IMG/VR virus record: IMGVR_UViG_3300009418_000040
Coordinates: 1-40,082 of that record
Source: a virus
Reading direction: 5' to 3' (one strand)
DNA length: 40,082 nucleotides
Position numbers and translations under genes: made by a program. The notes under the pieces were generated by a model, which saw nothing but the letters and a program-made list of their open reading frames with translations, did not search any database and had not been told where the DNA came from. This document shows positions 7,121 to 14,165 of this stretch, in pieces (position 1 is the first letter of the stretch; each line of letters starts with the position of its first letter).

Positions 7121-8173
7121 TCATACTAGTTGACCGTCTTCTATATCGTAATTCTCTACCCTTGCCCCACTCTTACCTCTCTTAATGATCAGGAAGCCAT
7201 GATTCCAAGCATTTAAAGGGCTGTAATCGGGCGTTAAATCACAAAGGCAACCTGAGCTATAGGAACGCTTTGTAACCCCGTTAACATCCTTCTCGCTGTA
7301 ATAACTAGACCTGTGCAAATGAGCACTAATTGTGTTAACTTTAGTCTTCATGAAGTATCCCTTTGCAGGAAATGCCCCACCTGACCCATAGAACTCATGT
7401 CCATGCAAGATAGTGTAATCTTGGAATACAATAGGACGCTTGCCGTCAACCATTTCAATGCCGTATTCATCTAAGCAGAATAGGTTCTCAAACTCAAATG
7501 CTGTAACGCCTAATAATTCTACCGCTTTCTGGGTCATATAACGAATATATCTATCTTCATGGTTGCCCATTTTAAATATAATAGGAATATCAGGGAACAT
7601 ATAGCGCAGATACTCAAAACCCTCAATTACGGTGTCTATCTCAGCTTGAAAATCTACCTGTCGAGGATCTTTCTGCCAGAAACTCACAGCAAAGCAGTCG
7701 ATGAAATCACCATTAAGTATGACAGCCTCTACACCCTGCTCTACACCTATCTCACAAGCCAGCTCTAAGGCTTCAGGGTCATGGTAAGGCATATGGACAT
7801 CAGACAGTATTAAGGCATTCTGGATACCTTTATCGACTTTGTAGTGTTGCCAATCTTTAAAATGCTTTTTAGATTTGGGCATACTTCCATAAGGGGCATT
7901 ATCTCTAGGGTTATCTTTCTTGTATTTTGCAACGTCTGCTTTATGCACATCTAAAACCTTACCCTGGCTGCCTCGTAGCTTCCTTAATGTAGTTCTAACA
8001 GCGTCAAAGCTAGCAAATAGCTCTATATGTTCATCATAGATGATTCTCGCTAGCTGGTGTGTTGGTAGTTTGCAATATTTCTTCTTATCTAAATAGGTTC
8101 GGCATAGGTTTAATTTAACACCTGAGCCTGCTTTGGGGCCTCTTTTCATAGTCAGTTTTGTAGTATTAGTCAA
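7121..8173 (-). CDS. Calcineurin-like metallophosphoesterase
   Basis: A 350-aa protein with the full metal-binding signature: D-x-H (125-127, SDVHMPYHD), GD (155-156, NGDFID), GNHED (203-207), a histidine pair in HGHE (257-260) and AHLH (284-287). These ligate two metals for phosphoester hydrolysis. The first 100 residues look like a separate DNA-associated region (basic, with helices 'LPTHQLARIIYDEHIELFAS'), as in phage phosphoesterases that may process DNA ends or nucleotides. It stands alone on the minus strand between two plus-strand operons. The substrate cannot be read from sequence. Confidence 0.85.
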   Translation of the reverse strand: MTNTTKLTMKRGPKAGSGVKLNLCRTYLDKKKYCKLPTHQLARIIYDEHIELFASFDAVRTTLRKLRGSQGKVLDVHKADVAKYKKDNPRDNAPYGSMPKSKKHFKDWQHYKVDKGIQNALILSDVHMPYHDPEALELACEIGVEQGVEAVILNGDFIDCFAVSFWQKDPRQVDFQAEIDTVIEGFEYLRYMFPDIPIIFKMGNHEDRYIRYMTQKAVELLGVTAFEFENLFCLDEYGIEMVDGKRPIVFQDYTILHGHEFYGSGGAFPAKGYFMKTKVNTISAHLHRSSYYSEKDVNGVTKRSYSSGCLCDLTPDYSPLNAWNHGFLIIKRGKSGARVENYDIEDGQLV

Positions 8174-8279
8174 TAGGGAGAATCCCCTTAATCCTTGTAA
8201 TATAATGGATTGGTATAAAAATACAAGAAATTAATAATTTAAGCTTGCAATCGGTATTTATATATGCATTTTGGTTTGT

Positions 8280-8368
8280 GTTTTCGGGTAGGAGAACAGA
8301 ATTTAGTGGTGTTAGTTCACCTTGAAGCCTAGCAAATAGCTCCTACCCGAGTTGCTAGGCTTTTTTTT
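8280..8368 (+). ncRNA. Leader RNA with competing helix and rho-independent terminator (attenuator-like)
   Basis: Terminator hairpin: AAGCCTAGCAA (8325-8335) pairs with TTGCTAGGCTT (8352-8362), with a run of eight T (8361-8368). Its loop contains CTCCTACCCG (8340-8349), a perfect 10-bp complement of CGGGTAGGAG (8285-8294). Only two bases separate that strand from the terminator's 3' arm, so both helices can hardly form fully at once. The upstream helix therefore looks like an antiterminator. A small extra hairpin (GGTG...CACC) lies near 8308-8321. The replication genes start 37 nt after the T-run with no promoter seen between, so this probably controls them. A second locus (38731) has the same architecture with different stem sequences. 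Confidence 0.75.
8361..8368 (+). terminator. T-run of the attenuator terminator
   Basis: Eight T follow an 11-bp stem (8325-8335 with 8352-8362), a canonical intrinsic terminator on the plus strand just before the replication operon. Confidence 0.75.
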
Positions 8369-8404
8369 ACACAGAAACATAGATTAACATAAACAAAGGG
8401 TAGG

Positions 8405-8683
8405 ATGAGAGTAGTATATAAATATAAATTAGCAAGTAGTCAGCAGGTATTAGAGCTAAGAAGGGGCTTTAAGGTTGTTCATACTGGATCGCAAGGGATA
8501 CGTAATAGTGTAGGTGAGGAAAACTTCATATGGATTGAGCTAGACCTTGAAAATGCAATTGAAAATGTTGTGTTTCATACATTTGGAACAGGTCATAATA
8601 TAATGAATCCATCTTATAAGCATATTGGATCTATATTTAATGGTGCTTATGTTTGGCACATATACCAAGGGGGAGCAATATAA
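8405..8683 (+). CDS. DUF7352-like small phage protein (92 aa)
   Basis: Begins MRVVYKYKLASSQQVLELRR and contains 'HTFGTGHNI' and a terminal 'GAYVWHIYQGG'. This matches a widespread small phage protein pattern (VYKY at the start, VGTGH in the middle, VWH-x-(Y/F) at the end) labelled DUF7352. The role is unknown but it often lies near replication genes, as here. Shine-Dalgarno sequence GGGTAGG. The stop overlaps the initiator gene (TAATG). It lies just downstream of the attenuator RNA. Confidence 0.6.
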   Translation: MRVVYKYKLASSQQVLELRRGFKVVHTGSQGIRNSVGEENFIWIELDLENAIENVVFHTFGTGHNIMNPSYKHIGSIFNGAYVWHIYQGGAI

Positions 8684-9387
8684 TGCCAGACAGAATAATA
8701 AGGATGGGGATTTTGACCTCCGATAAAGTCAATTCACTTACTCCACAAGGGGAAGTTTTCTACAGAAGATTAATGTCCATTTTGGATGATTATGGTAGGT
8801 ATGATGGTCGTGAAGCTATACTTTTAGCCCAATTATACCCCTTGCAGATGCATAAGGTAAAAACTAAGGATATTTCTCGATGGATGAAGGAATGTGTTAA
8901 GGCTAAATTACTGTATTTGTATGTTCATGGTGGTAAGCCATATATAGAAGTCGCCAACTTCCGCCAGCGTCTGCGGGCAAAGGTCAGCAAGTGGCCAGCA
9001 TATGACGGTCAAGTGCAGGACTATACGGAGGCGGAGACGTATTCGGAAACGGAGACGCATTCGGTGAGTGATTTGGAAACTGTTGAAGAAATCTACAATG
9101 CATATCCAAAGCGAGTCGGTAAGGCTAACGCAATTAAATCAATCAGCAAGGCATTGGAGAAAGTGGATGCTAAGAAACTGTTGGAGGTTGTTAAGATTTA
9201 TGCCAAGTCTAGGGAGAACCAAGATATGCAATACACCAAACATCCTGCGACTTGGTTTAATCAGCAATGTTGGGAAGATGACCAATCAACTTGGTTCAAA
9301 GGTGGAGCTAAACCCGTAGAGGATGAATGGGCAGGAGTATCACGAGGCTTAAAGATAGAAGGAGACACAGCAATGTGTGACATGTAA
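8683..9387 (+). CDS. Phage replication initiator / replisome organiser-like protein
   Basis: The ATG at 8683 is preferred over an in-frame ATG 30 nt upstream because it follows GGGGGAG and couples to the previous stop (TAATG). The 234-aa product begins MPDRIIRMGILTSDKVNSL. It has an N-terminal winged-helix-like region ('FYRRLMSILDDYGRYDGR', 'LLYLYVHGGKPYIEV'), a Glu/Thr/Ser-rich linker with a short tandem repeat, and a C-terminal 'EEIYNAYPKRVGKANAIKSI' block as in lambda O / DnaD-type initiators. It would load the helicase encoded next. Origin not located. Confidence 0.65.
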   Translation: MPDRIIRMGILTSDKVNSLTPQGEVFYRRLMSILDDYGRYDGREAILLAQLYPLQMHKVKTKDISRWMKECVKAKLLYLYVHGGKPYIEVANFRQRLRAKVSKWPAYDGQVQDYTEAETYSETETHSVSDLETVEEIYNAYPKRVGKANAIKSISKALEKVDAKKLLEVVKIYAKSRENQDMQYTKHPATWFNQQCWEDDQSTWFKGGAKPVEDEWAGVSRGLKIEGDTAMCDM

Positions 9388-10721
9388 TGAAACCTGATAT
9401 TTTAGCCAGAGCAATACTTGGTGCAATAATCATCGACACACAAAGATGTCTAAACATAGCCATTGAAGCTAATGTCCAATCAGACCTCTTTTTCAATCTC
9501 AACCATCAGATTATCTTTGACGAGATATACACATATTACTCACAAAATGGTGTAGCACCTGACGAGATACAGACAATGGAGCTACTCTCTGCAAAGGATG
9601 AGTGGCACAATGGATTATCCAATGAATTCACATTAGCTACTTCAGCAGTTGATACCACAGCAGGCTTCAATGATTGGATTGCTCAGTTTGTAGGCATCAG
9701 GCAGAAGGATTTAGAGGTTAAGGCTTATGAGTCGTATAAGGCTCTCAGAGGCGATACACCCCCTGAAGAGATAAAGGTTATGCATGAGAACTGCAAAGCC
9801 CTCCTCGACCGTATAGAGACGCTTCAGCAAGCTTCTGAGGATGAGGTTAAGGAAGGATTCACTGAAATCTATGATGAGATGCAAAAACTCATAGATGGTG
9901 AGAAGCCAAAGGTGTATTTCTCAATGAATCATTTAGCTGAGTTTCTATCTTCTTTTGGACCCATCAGAAAGCAGGAATTAGTCATACTGGCTGCTCGTCC
10001 AGGTATCGGTAAATCTAGCCTACTCAACCAAGCTATTAAGGAGAACATTAAACAAGGGCAAAATGGTGTGCTATTTAACTTTGAGATGTCTAGCTCTGAG
10101 ATCATTGAGCAGTTTGCATGTATCGAGGGCCAACATGACTCTAGGATGATGCGGTATAACAAGAGACAGATACAAGACTTCATTGAGACATCAAGGCAGT
10201 TAGAGCCTATCGTAAACAATCGCCTTAAGATATTCACTAAATCAGAGAACATTAAACGGATGAATAGTCAATTAGACTTACACGTTCAGAAGTATGGTAA
10301 CCCTGATTTTATTGCAGTAGATTACTTACAGCTTATACAGTCCACAGGTAGTAAAGATAATAGAGCTACACAGGTTGGTGAGGTGTCTAGGACGCTTAAG
10401 AAGTGGACACAGACATATAATTGCCCTGTCATAGCACTATCACAGCTAAACAGAGCAGGAGAGGCAGATAATAGGCAGCCAAGGCTATCAGACTTGAGAG
10501 AGTCAGGTTCTATTGAGCAGGATGCAAATAGGGTTATACTTATTCATTGCCCTATGAGTAATAGTAGTGGACTAGATCAAATGGACCTACCAGTTCAGGA
10601 GATACTACTCATACAGGCTAAGTGTAGAAAAGGACCAAGGGGGAAGATCAGTATTGCTTTTAAGAAATGCACTACTAGCTTTTTCGGTGTAGCAGCAGAA
10701 CAACAAGAGGAGATTATTTAA
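9387..10721 (+). CDS. DnaB-like replicative helicase
   Basis: A 444-aa protein with an N-terminal helical domain of the DnaB type (residues 1-100) and a RecA-like C-terminal domain. Walker A is AARPGIGKSS (about 202-211) and Walker B is FIAVDYLQL (about 308-316). A downstream 'SDLRESGSIEQDANRVILI' matches helicase motif H4. It unwinds DNA 5'-3' as a hexamer ahead of a host polymerase, since the phage shows none. The start overlaps the initiator stop (TAATG). Length is close to the family norm. Confidence 0.9.
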   Translation: MKPDILARAILGAIIIDTQRCLNIAIEANVQSDLFFNLNHQIIFDEIYTYYSQNGVAPDEIQTMELLSAKDEWHNGLSNEFTLATSAVDTTAGFNDWIAQFVGIRQKDLEVKAYESYKALRGDTPPEEIKVMHENCKALLDRIETLQQASEDEVKEGFTEIYDEMQKLIDGEKPKVYFSMNHLAEFLSSFGPIRKQELVILAARPGIGKSSLLNQAIKENIKQGQNGVLFNFEMSSSEIIEQFACIEGQHDSRMMRYNKRQIQDFIETSRQLEPIVNNRLKIFTKSENIKRMNSQLDLHVQKYGNPDFIAVDYLQLIQSTGSKDNRATQVGEVSRTLKKWTQTYNCPVIALSQLNRAGEADNRQPRLSDLRESGSIEQDANRVILIHCPMSNSSGLDQMDLPVQEILLIQAKCRKGPRGKISIAFKKCTTSFFGVAAEQQEEII

Positions 10722-10800
10722 CCTGCTAACTACCCTTATGTTGCCATTTAAGCCCGTTTTAACCCATTAAGTAGTAATATAAGGGTAGTTATATGGCAGG
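10722..10800. repeat. Long inverted repeat between the helicase and tRNA-Gln
   Basis: AACTACCCTTAT (10728-10739) is perfectly complementary to ATAAGGGTAGTT (10779-10790); CCTGC (10722-10726) and GCAGG (10796-10800) extend the pairing. The right arm merges with the 3' end of the tRNA-Gln gene (minus strand). There is no T-run. Possible roles are 3'-end processing or stabilisation of helicase or tRNA transcripts. Confidence 0.7.
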
Positions 10801-10867
10801 TCCACAGGAACTTGAATCCCGACAAATAGAATCAAAATCTACTATGCTACCATTACATCATGGACCT
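10794..10867 (-). tRNA. tRNA-Gln (anticodon UUG), CCA encoded
   Basis: Read on the minus strand, acceptor AGGTCCA (10867-10861) pairs perfectly with TGGACCT, followed by discriminator G and encoded CCA (10796-10794). D-arm ATGT...GCAT; anticodon arm GTAGA-TTTTGAT-TCTAT with anticodon TTG; T-arm CGGGA-TTCAAGT-TCCTG. All four stems form. It is oriented against the flanking plus-strand operon, so it needs its own minus-strand transcript. It would read CAA codons; phage tRNAs often supplement host supply. Confidence 0.92.
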
Positions 10868-10904
10868 AAAAAAAGGGGCTGGAGGAGACAAACCCTACCA
10901 GCCC
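10868..10904 (-). terminator. Hairpin plus T-run immediately upstream of tRNA-Gln
   Basis: On the minus strand GGGCTGG (10904-10898) pairs with CCAGCCC (10882-10876), followed by C and seven T (10874-10868), and the tRNA begins at the next base. As an intrinsic terminator this would block expression of the tRNA unless relieved. The loop strand CTCCT next to the 3' arm can pair with AGGAG (10942-10938), a weaker copy of the architecture at 8280 and 38731. Confidence 0.55.
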
Positions 10905-11000
10905 AAACTAAACCAATCAGACTAAAACATCTGAATACTCCTATAAATTAAGGGGATAAAATATATAAAGCAATAAAATAAAAATAAATTAAAAATAAAT

Positions 11001-11055
11001 TTGACAATTGAATAGAAAGGCTATTCATTGGCTTCCATCAGCCTTGTAAAAGGCT
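11001..11055 (+). promoter_or_regulatory. Putative promoter with overlapping operator, plus hairpin
   Basis: TTGACA (11001-11006) is followed by a weak -10 (TATTCA at 11022, spacing 15, or ATTCAT, spacing 16). A perfect inverted repeat GAATAG-AAAGG-CTATTC (11010-11026) overlaps this spacer and would suit a repressor such as the HTH protein at 5293. A second palindrome AGCCTT-GTAA-AAGGCT (11040-11055) lies in the leader before the gene at 11078. Confidence 0.5.
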
Positions 11056-11077
11056 TTAACACTAAACCAAAGACACA

Positions 11078-11413
11078 ATGAAAAAGACATATATATTCCT
11101 AGAACAAGGAGATGAAATCAAATCAGGAGATGAAAGATACTCTGATTTATCAGGCTGGAGTTCAGTAAGTGAAGTAACTGGATTCAAGGCAGACTCTATT
11201 GACCTTATACGCAGAGAGACAACTGTGGGCGATACAGAGCCTATCAATAGCCCAGAGGTAGATCAAGAGTCTACAGCGCAACTCACACTAAAACAATGGG
11301 AAGTAGTGATAGCAGTTATAGAAAACGCAGCCTTTAACTCTCTCTCAGATAATAATGCTCAGTTCTACCACAATATACTTTTAAGATTAGATGATAGAAA
11401 GGCAGTATTATGA
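11078..11413 (+). CDS. Hypothetical protein (111 aa)
   Basis: Begins MKKTYIFLEQGDEIKSGDER. The first half is beta-rich with a 'DLSGWSSVSEV' segment, and the second half is helical (TLKQWEVVIAVIENAAFNSL). No family recognised. First gene of the recombination operon. Its leader CAAAGACACAATGAAAAAGACA closely resembles that before the gene at 2376. Stop and next start overlap (ATGA). Confidence 0.6.
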   Translation: MKKTYIFLEQGDEIKSGDERYSDLSGWSSVSEVTGFKADSIDLIRRETTVGDTEPINSPEVDQESTAQLTLKQWEVVIAVIENAAFNSLSDNNAQFYHNILLRLDDRKAVL

Positions 11414-11607
11414 GTGAAGATACAAAAACAATAACAACACGAATTAATCTACCTGAGCAATACTGGCATAAGTGGGATGCTCTGTGTGGACATTATAAAG
11501 GCAGAGATAAATTGATGCAGATTATTGATAAGGCTGAGATGGCAGGAGAGATACCAGGCTATCCAGGCCGTCAAAAATCTGATGAAAAGACAATCTTTGA
11601 TAACTAA
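11410..11607 (+). CDS. Small protein, possible ribbon-helix-helix type (65 aa)
   Basis: 'TKTITTRINLPEQYWHKWDA' near the N-terminus has the strand-then-helix layout of RHH DNA-binding proteins. The C-terminal part is not recognised. Coupled to the previous gene by ATGA and followed closely by the ssDNA-binding gene. Confidence 0.5.
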   Translation: MSEDTKTITTRINLPEQYWHKWDALCGHYKGRDKLMQIIDKAEMAGEIPGYPGRQKSDEKTIFDN

Positions 11608-11622
11608 TAACAAATAAATAAT

Positions 11623-11967
11623 ATGAGTAAAGATACACTAAAAGTAGAAGGAAAGATAACTAAGATACTATCTGTAGAAACAGGTAAATCTAAACTAGGT
11701 AAGGAATGGTCCAGGCAATCATTTGTAATTGATACAGGTGAGAAGTATAACCCAGAGGTTTGTTTTGGATTATTCGGTAGTGATAAGATTGAGATGTTGG
11801 CTAACTATGAAGTAGGCAAGCATGTGCAGGTTCTTTTCAATGTCTCATCAAGAGAGTTCAATGGGAAGTATTATCATAACCTCGACTGTTGGAAGATCCA
11901 ATCTAACAATGTTTCAACAAATGAGATTGCTGCTCCTGTAGAAGAAGACTCAGACGTGCCATTCTAA
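11623..11967 (+). CDS. Single-stranded DNA-binding protein, DUF3127-like
   Basis: A 114-aa OB-fold-like protein. 'KVEGKITKILSVETGKSKLG' opens the barrel, 'WSRQSFVIDTG' follows, then 'YEVGKHVQVLFNVSSREFNG' and 'KYYHNLDCWKI', matching the DUF3127 pattern known mainly from Bacteroidota and their phages. It ends in an acidic tip with a terminal aromatic (EEDSDVPF), the protein-docking signature of SSBs. It would coat ssDNA and work with the ERF protein just downstream. Confidence 0.75.
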   Translation: MSKDTLKVEGKITKILSVETGKSKLGKEWSRQSFVIDTGEKYNPEVCFGLFGSDKIEMLANYEVGKHVQVLFNVSSREFNGKYYHNLDCWKIQSNNVSTNEIAAPVEEDSDVPF

Positions 11968-11991
11968 ATTAATCCTAAACCAATCAGACAA

Positions 11992-12576
11992 ATGTCATTA
12001 ACACAAATACAAAACGAGCTACACGCTCCAAAGAATCAACGCAACGACTTCGGTAAATATAACTACAGAAGCTGTGAAGACATACTTGAGGCTGTAAAGC
12101 CTATATTACTTAAACATGATGCCACACTAACTATCTCAGATGAGGTTAAGGAGGCTAATGGATGGGCTTATATAGAGTCTATATGTGAGCTAGATGCAAG
12201 TGGCGTTAAATACACCACTAAAGCGCAGGCAGGCATCGAGAAGGCTGGCGGTATGGCGTTACCCCAAGCATTCGGTTCAGCCTCCTCATATGCCCGTAAA
12301 TACGCTCTAAACGCTATGTTCCTCATAGATGATACTAAGGATGCTGATGCTACTAACAAGCACGAGAAGGTAGCTGCAAAGCCATCAGTGGACTATGTAG
12401 CAGGCATCAGGAAGCTGTGTAAGGAAAGTGACCTTGAGTTCAGTGATGTAGCTAAGTGGGCATTAGCTGAGAAAAAGAAGGATATAAATATATCTGCTAA
12501 CGCTAAAGCACTTAGTAATAATTGGTCTAAGGTATTCCCAGAGATCAACGCTTGGCTAATTAAGGAGGGTAAATAA
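11992..12576 (+). CDS. ERF-family single-strand annealing protein
   Basis: A 194-aa protein with ERF hallmarks: 'FGKYNYRSCEDILEAVKPIL' (about 20-39) and the signature 'AFGSASSYARKYALNAMFLI' (93-112) followed by DDTKDAD. ERF proteins anneal complementary single strands in phage recombination. The partner exonuclease lies at 12874 and the SSB just upstream, a classic module. The C-terminal 70 residues are a variable helical tail. Confidence 0.88.
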   Translation: MSLTQIQNELHAPKNQRNDFGKYNYRSCEDILEAVKPILLKHDATLTISDEVKEANGWAYIESICELDASGVKYTTKAQAGIEKAGGMALPQAFGSASSYARKYALNAMFLIDDTKDADATNKHEKVAAKPSVDYVAGIRKLCKESDLEFSDVAKWALAEKKKDINISANAKALSNNWSKVFPEINAWLIKEGK

Positions 12577-12577
12577 T

Positions 12578-12667
12578 ATGAGCAAAACTAAAACTAATCA
12601 ACCATCGCCACATGACTTAGGTCTAGGCGGTGGCTACGAGGAACCAATCAACCCAAGCGACAAATAA
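12578..12667 (+). CDS. Tiny Gly/Pro-rich protein (29 aa)
   Basis: ATG at 12578 after a strong Shine-Dalgarno sequence (GGAGGGTAAATAAT) within the end of the ERF gene; TAA at 12665-12667, two nt before the next ATG. The peptide MSKTKTNQPSPHDLGLGGGY is disordered. The ribosome binding site and spacing are the support; no function. Confidence 0.4.
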   Translation: MSKTKTNQPSPHDLGLGGGYEEPINPSDK

Positions 12668-12668
12668 C

Positions 12669-12872
12669 ATGAAGACAATAGTGATACTAATGATACTAGC
12701 CATGCTTACAGGCTGTGGCACTCCTAATAACCACTATAACTTAGGAAGGGCTATGCAAGAGTTCAATGTAAGGTGGCAGGAGAATAGACGCAGATCAGAG
12801 GATAGAAGGTTACAGAGAGCACAGACTACCTATTATGAAACACAAAACATGAACGCTTGGAGGAACTACTAA
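12669..12872 (+). CDS. Small lipoprotein (67 aa)
   Basis: The ATG at 12669 is chosen over an in-frame ATG 39 nt upstream because it gives a textbook lipoprotein signal: MKTIVILMILAMLTGCGTPN, with lipobox LTGC and lipidated Cys16. The mature part is about 50 residues, rich in Arg, Glu and Gln. Small phage lipoproteins act as outer-membrane spanins (lysis) or superinfection-exclusion factors; the sequence does not decide. No neighbouring inner-membrane spanin is visible. Implies a diderm host. Confidence 0.65.
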   Translation: MKTIVILMILAMLTGCGTPNNHYNLGRAMQEFNVRWQENRRRSEDRRLQRAQTTYYETQNMNAWRNY

Positions 12873-12873
12873 T

Positions 12874-13683
12874 ATGAATACACCAACACAAGATGAAGGC
12901 ATCTTTGATGTCCCTGAAAAAGAATACCACTCCTCGCCTGGAGTAAGTAAATCAATACTAGATAAATTCCAGAAATCACCAAAGCATTATCAACATGCAC
13001 TAGGCACTCCTACAGAGGAAACACCAGCTATGAAGTTTGGCAGCCTAGCGCACTGTGTATTACTTGAGCCTAACAGACTCAGTGAAGAATACGCTGTAGC
13101 ACCCAAGGTAGATAGACGTACAAAGGCAGGTAAGGCTGAGTATGCTGAGTTCTTAGCGCACTCAGAGGGCAAGGTAGTAGTATCAGAAGATGATATGTTT
13201 AAAGCTAACCACATGGCTAATGCTGTCCGTAATAATGAACTAGCTAATAGTCTTATGGAGCAGAATGGGGTAAATGAGAAAAGCATCTACTCTATCTGTA
13301 AAGAGACTAACATTATGAAGCGTGGTAGGTTGGACCGTATCTGTGAAGATGCTAATATGATTATTGATTATAAGACTACCACTGATGGTTCTGCTAAAGG
13401 TTTTCAATCATCTATCTTTAAATTCAATTACCATAAGCAAGCTGCTTACTACATAGACTTAGCAAGAGAACAAGGGTTAGATATTAACCGTTTTGTATTT
13501 GTCGTCTGTGAGAAAGAAGCACCTTACGCTGTGAGTGTGTTTGAGCTAGATGAGGAATGTATAGAGCTAGGTAGAGCACAATACCAGAAGGATCTGCGTA
13601 AGCTAGATGAGTGTATTAATACTGATGAGTGGCCTAGTTACTCTACAGATGTAATTAAGGTAACACTACCAAGCTGGATGTAA
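12874..13683 (+). CDS. PD-(D/E)XK exonuclease (RecE-like, DUF3799 type)
   Basis: A 269-aa nuclease. The N-terminal 'SSPGVSKSILDKFQKSPKHY' helix and 'MKFGSLAHCVLLEP' are family features. Catalytic core: GRLDR (151-155), IIDYKTT (163-169, the D-x-K) and 'FNYHKQAAYYIDL' (184-196). It resects dsDNA ends to supply single strands for the ERF protein encoded 300 nt upstream, so the pair works as a two-component recombinase. Length fits the family. Confidence 0.85.
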   Translation: MNTPTQDEGIFDVPEKEYHSSPGVSKSILDKFQKSPKHYQHALGTPTEETPAMKFGSLAHCVLLEPNRLSEEYAVAPKVDRRTKAGKAEYAEFLAHSEGKVVVSEDDMFKANHMANAVRNNELANSLMEQNGVNEKSIYSICKETNIMKRGRLDRICEDANMIIDYKTTTDGSAKGFQSSIFKFNYHKQAAYYIDLAREQGLDINRFVFVVCEKEAPYAVSVFELDEECIELGRAQYQKDLRKLDECINTDEWPSYSTDVIKVTLPSWM

Positions 13684-13685
13684 AT

Positions 13686-13847
13686 ATGGCTAATTATAAA
13701 AAGACTACTGACGAATACCATAAGGAGGCTTACTGCGATTTAAGCTTATCCTTTTACCTAGCTTGTGAAAGGGGAGACTACATTGGTGAGATGTTATCCC
13801 TTACAAACCTGATGAACAATATTAATAAGCAAAAGAAAGAGAAGTAG
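13686..13847 (+). CDS. Small hypothetical protein (53 aa)
   Basis: ATG at 13686, 3 nt after the exonuclease stop; TAG at 13845-13847. Begins MANYKKTTDEYHKEAYCDLS; helical and charged, with one hydrophobic segment. No family recognised. Tight packing in the operon supports it. Confidence 0.45.
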   Translation: MANYKKTTDEYHKEAYCDLSLSFYLACERGDYIGEMLSLTNLMNNINKQKKEK

Positions 13848-13848
13848 T

Positions 13849-13944
13849 ATGGGTAAGGGTTCTAAACGTAGAAATGAGGATGCAGACAGGGTGAGGTCTA
13901 ACTGGCCTTTCCCTGAGAAACCTAAACCTAAAAAGGATAAATGA
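13849..13944 (+). CDS. Tiny basic protein (31 aa)
   Basis: ATG at 13849, TGA at 13942-13944 overlapping the next ATG (ATGA). The peptide MGKGSKRRNEDADRVRSNWP is followed by a Lys/Pro tail. This start and composition are common in tiny phage proteins, possibly nucleic-acid binding. Function unknown. Confidence 0.45.
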   Translation: MGKGSKRRNEDADRVRSNWPFPEKPKPKKDK

Positions 13945-14165
13945 AGAATACTGTAGAAAGTTTTAAAGAATCCTTGACTAATGCAGGACTACATGGTTTT
14001 ACATTACATGAGACTAAGCTACCTACAGATTTACTAATGACTACTGATCAAGAAAACGAGTTCCTTAGGGCTGAGAACAAACACCTTAAGGCTAGGCTCG
14101 ACAAAGCGATTATTGAGTTCAAAAAACTCAGAGCGAGATACAAACAACAAGGGAGCAGTCAGTGA
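13941..14165 (+). CDS. Coiled-coil protein (74 aa)
   Basis: Begins MKNTVESFKESLTNAGLHGF. The C-terminal half is a clear coiled coil (ENEFLRAENKHLKARLDKAI) ending in a basic tail, echoing the small coiled-coil proteins of the early operon. Overlaps the previous gene by 4 nt and the RuvC gene's GTG start by 4 nt. Confidence 0.55.
   Translation: MKNTVESFKESLTNAGLHGFTLHETKLPTDLLMTTDQENEFLRAENKHLKARLDKAIIEFKKLRARYKQQGSSQ

Noticed and set aside
9008-9070. Short tandem repeat of CGGAGACG-ATTCGG units
   Set aside because: It lies in the linker of the replication initiator and encodes a Thr/Glu/Ser-rich segment. It has too few copies to be an iteron origin with confidence.
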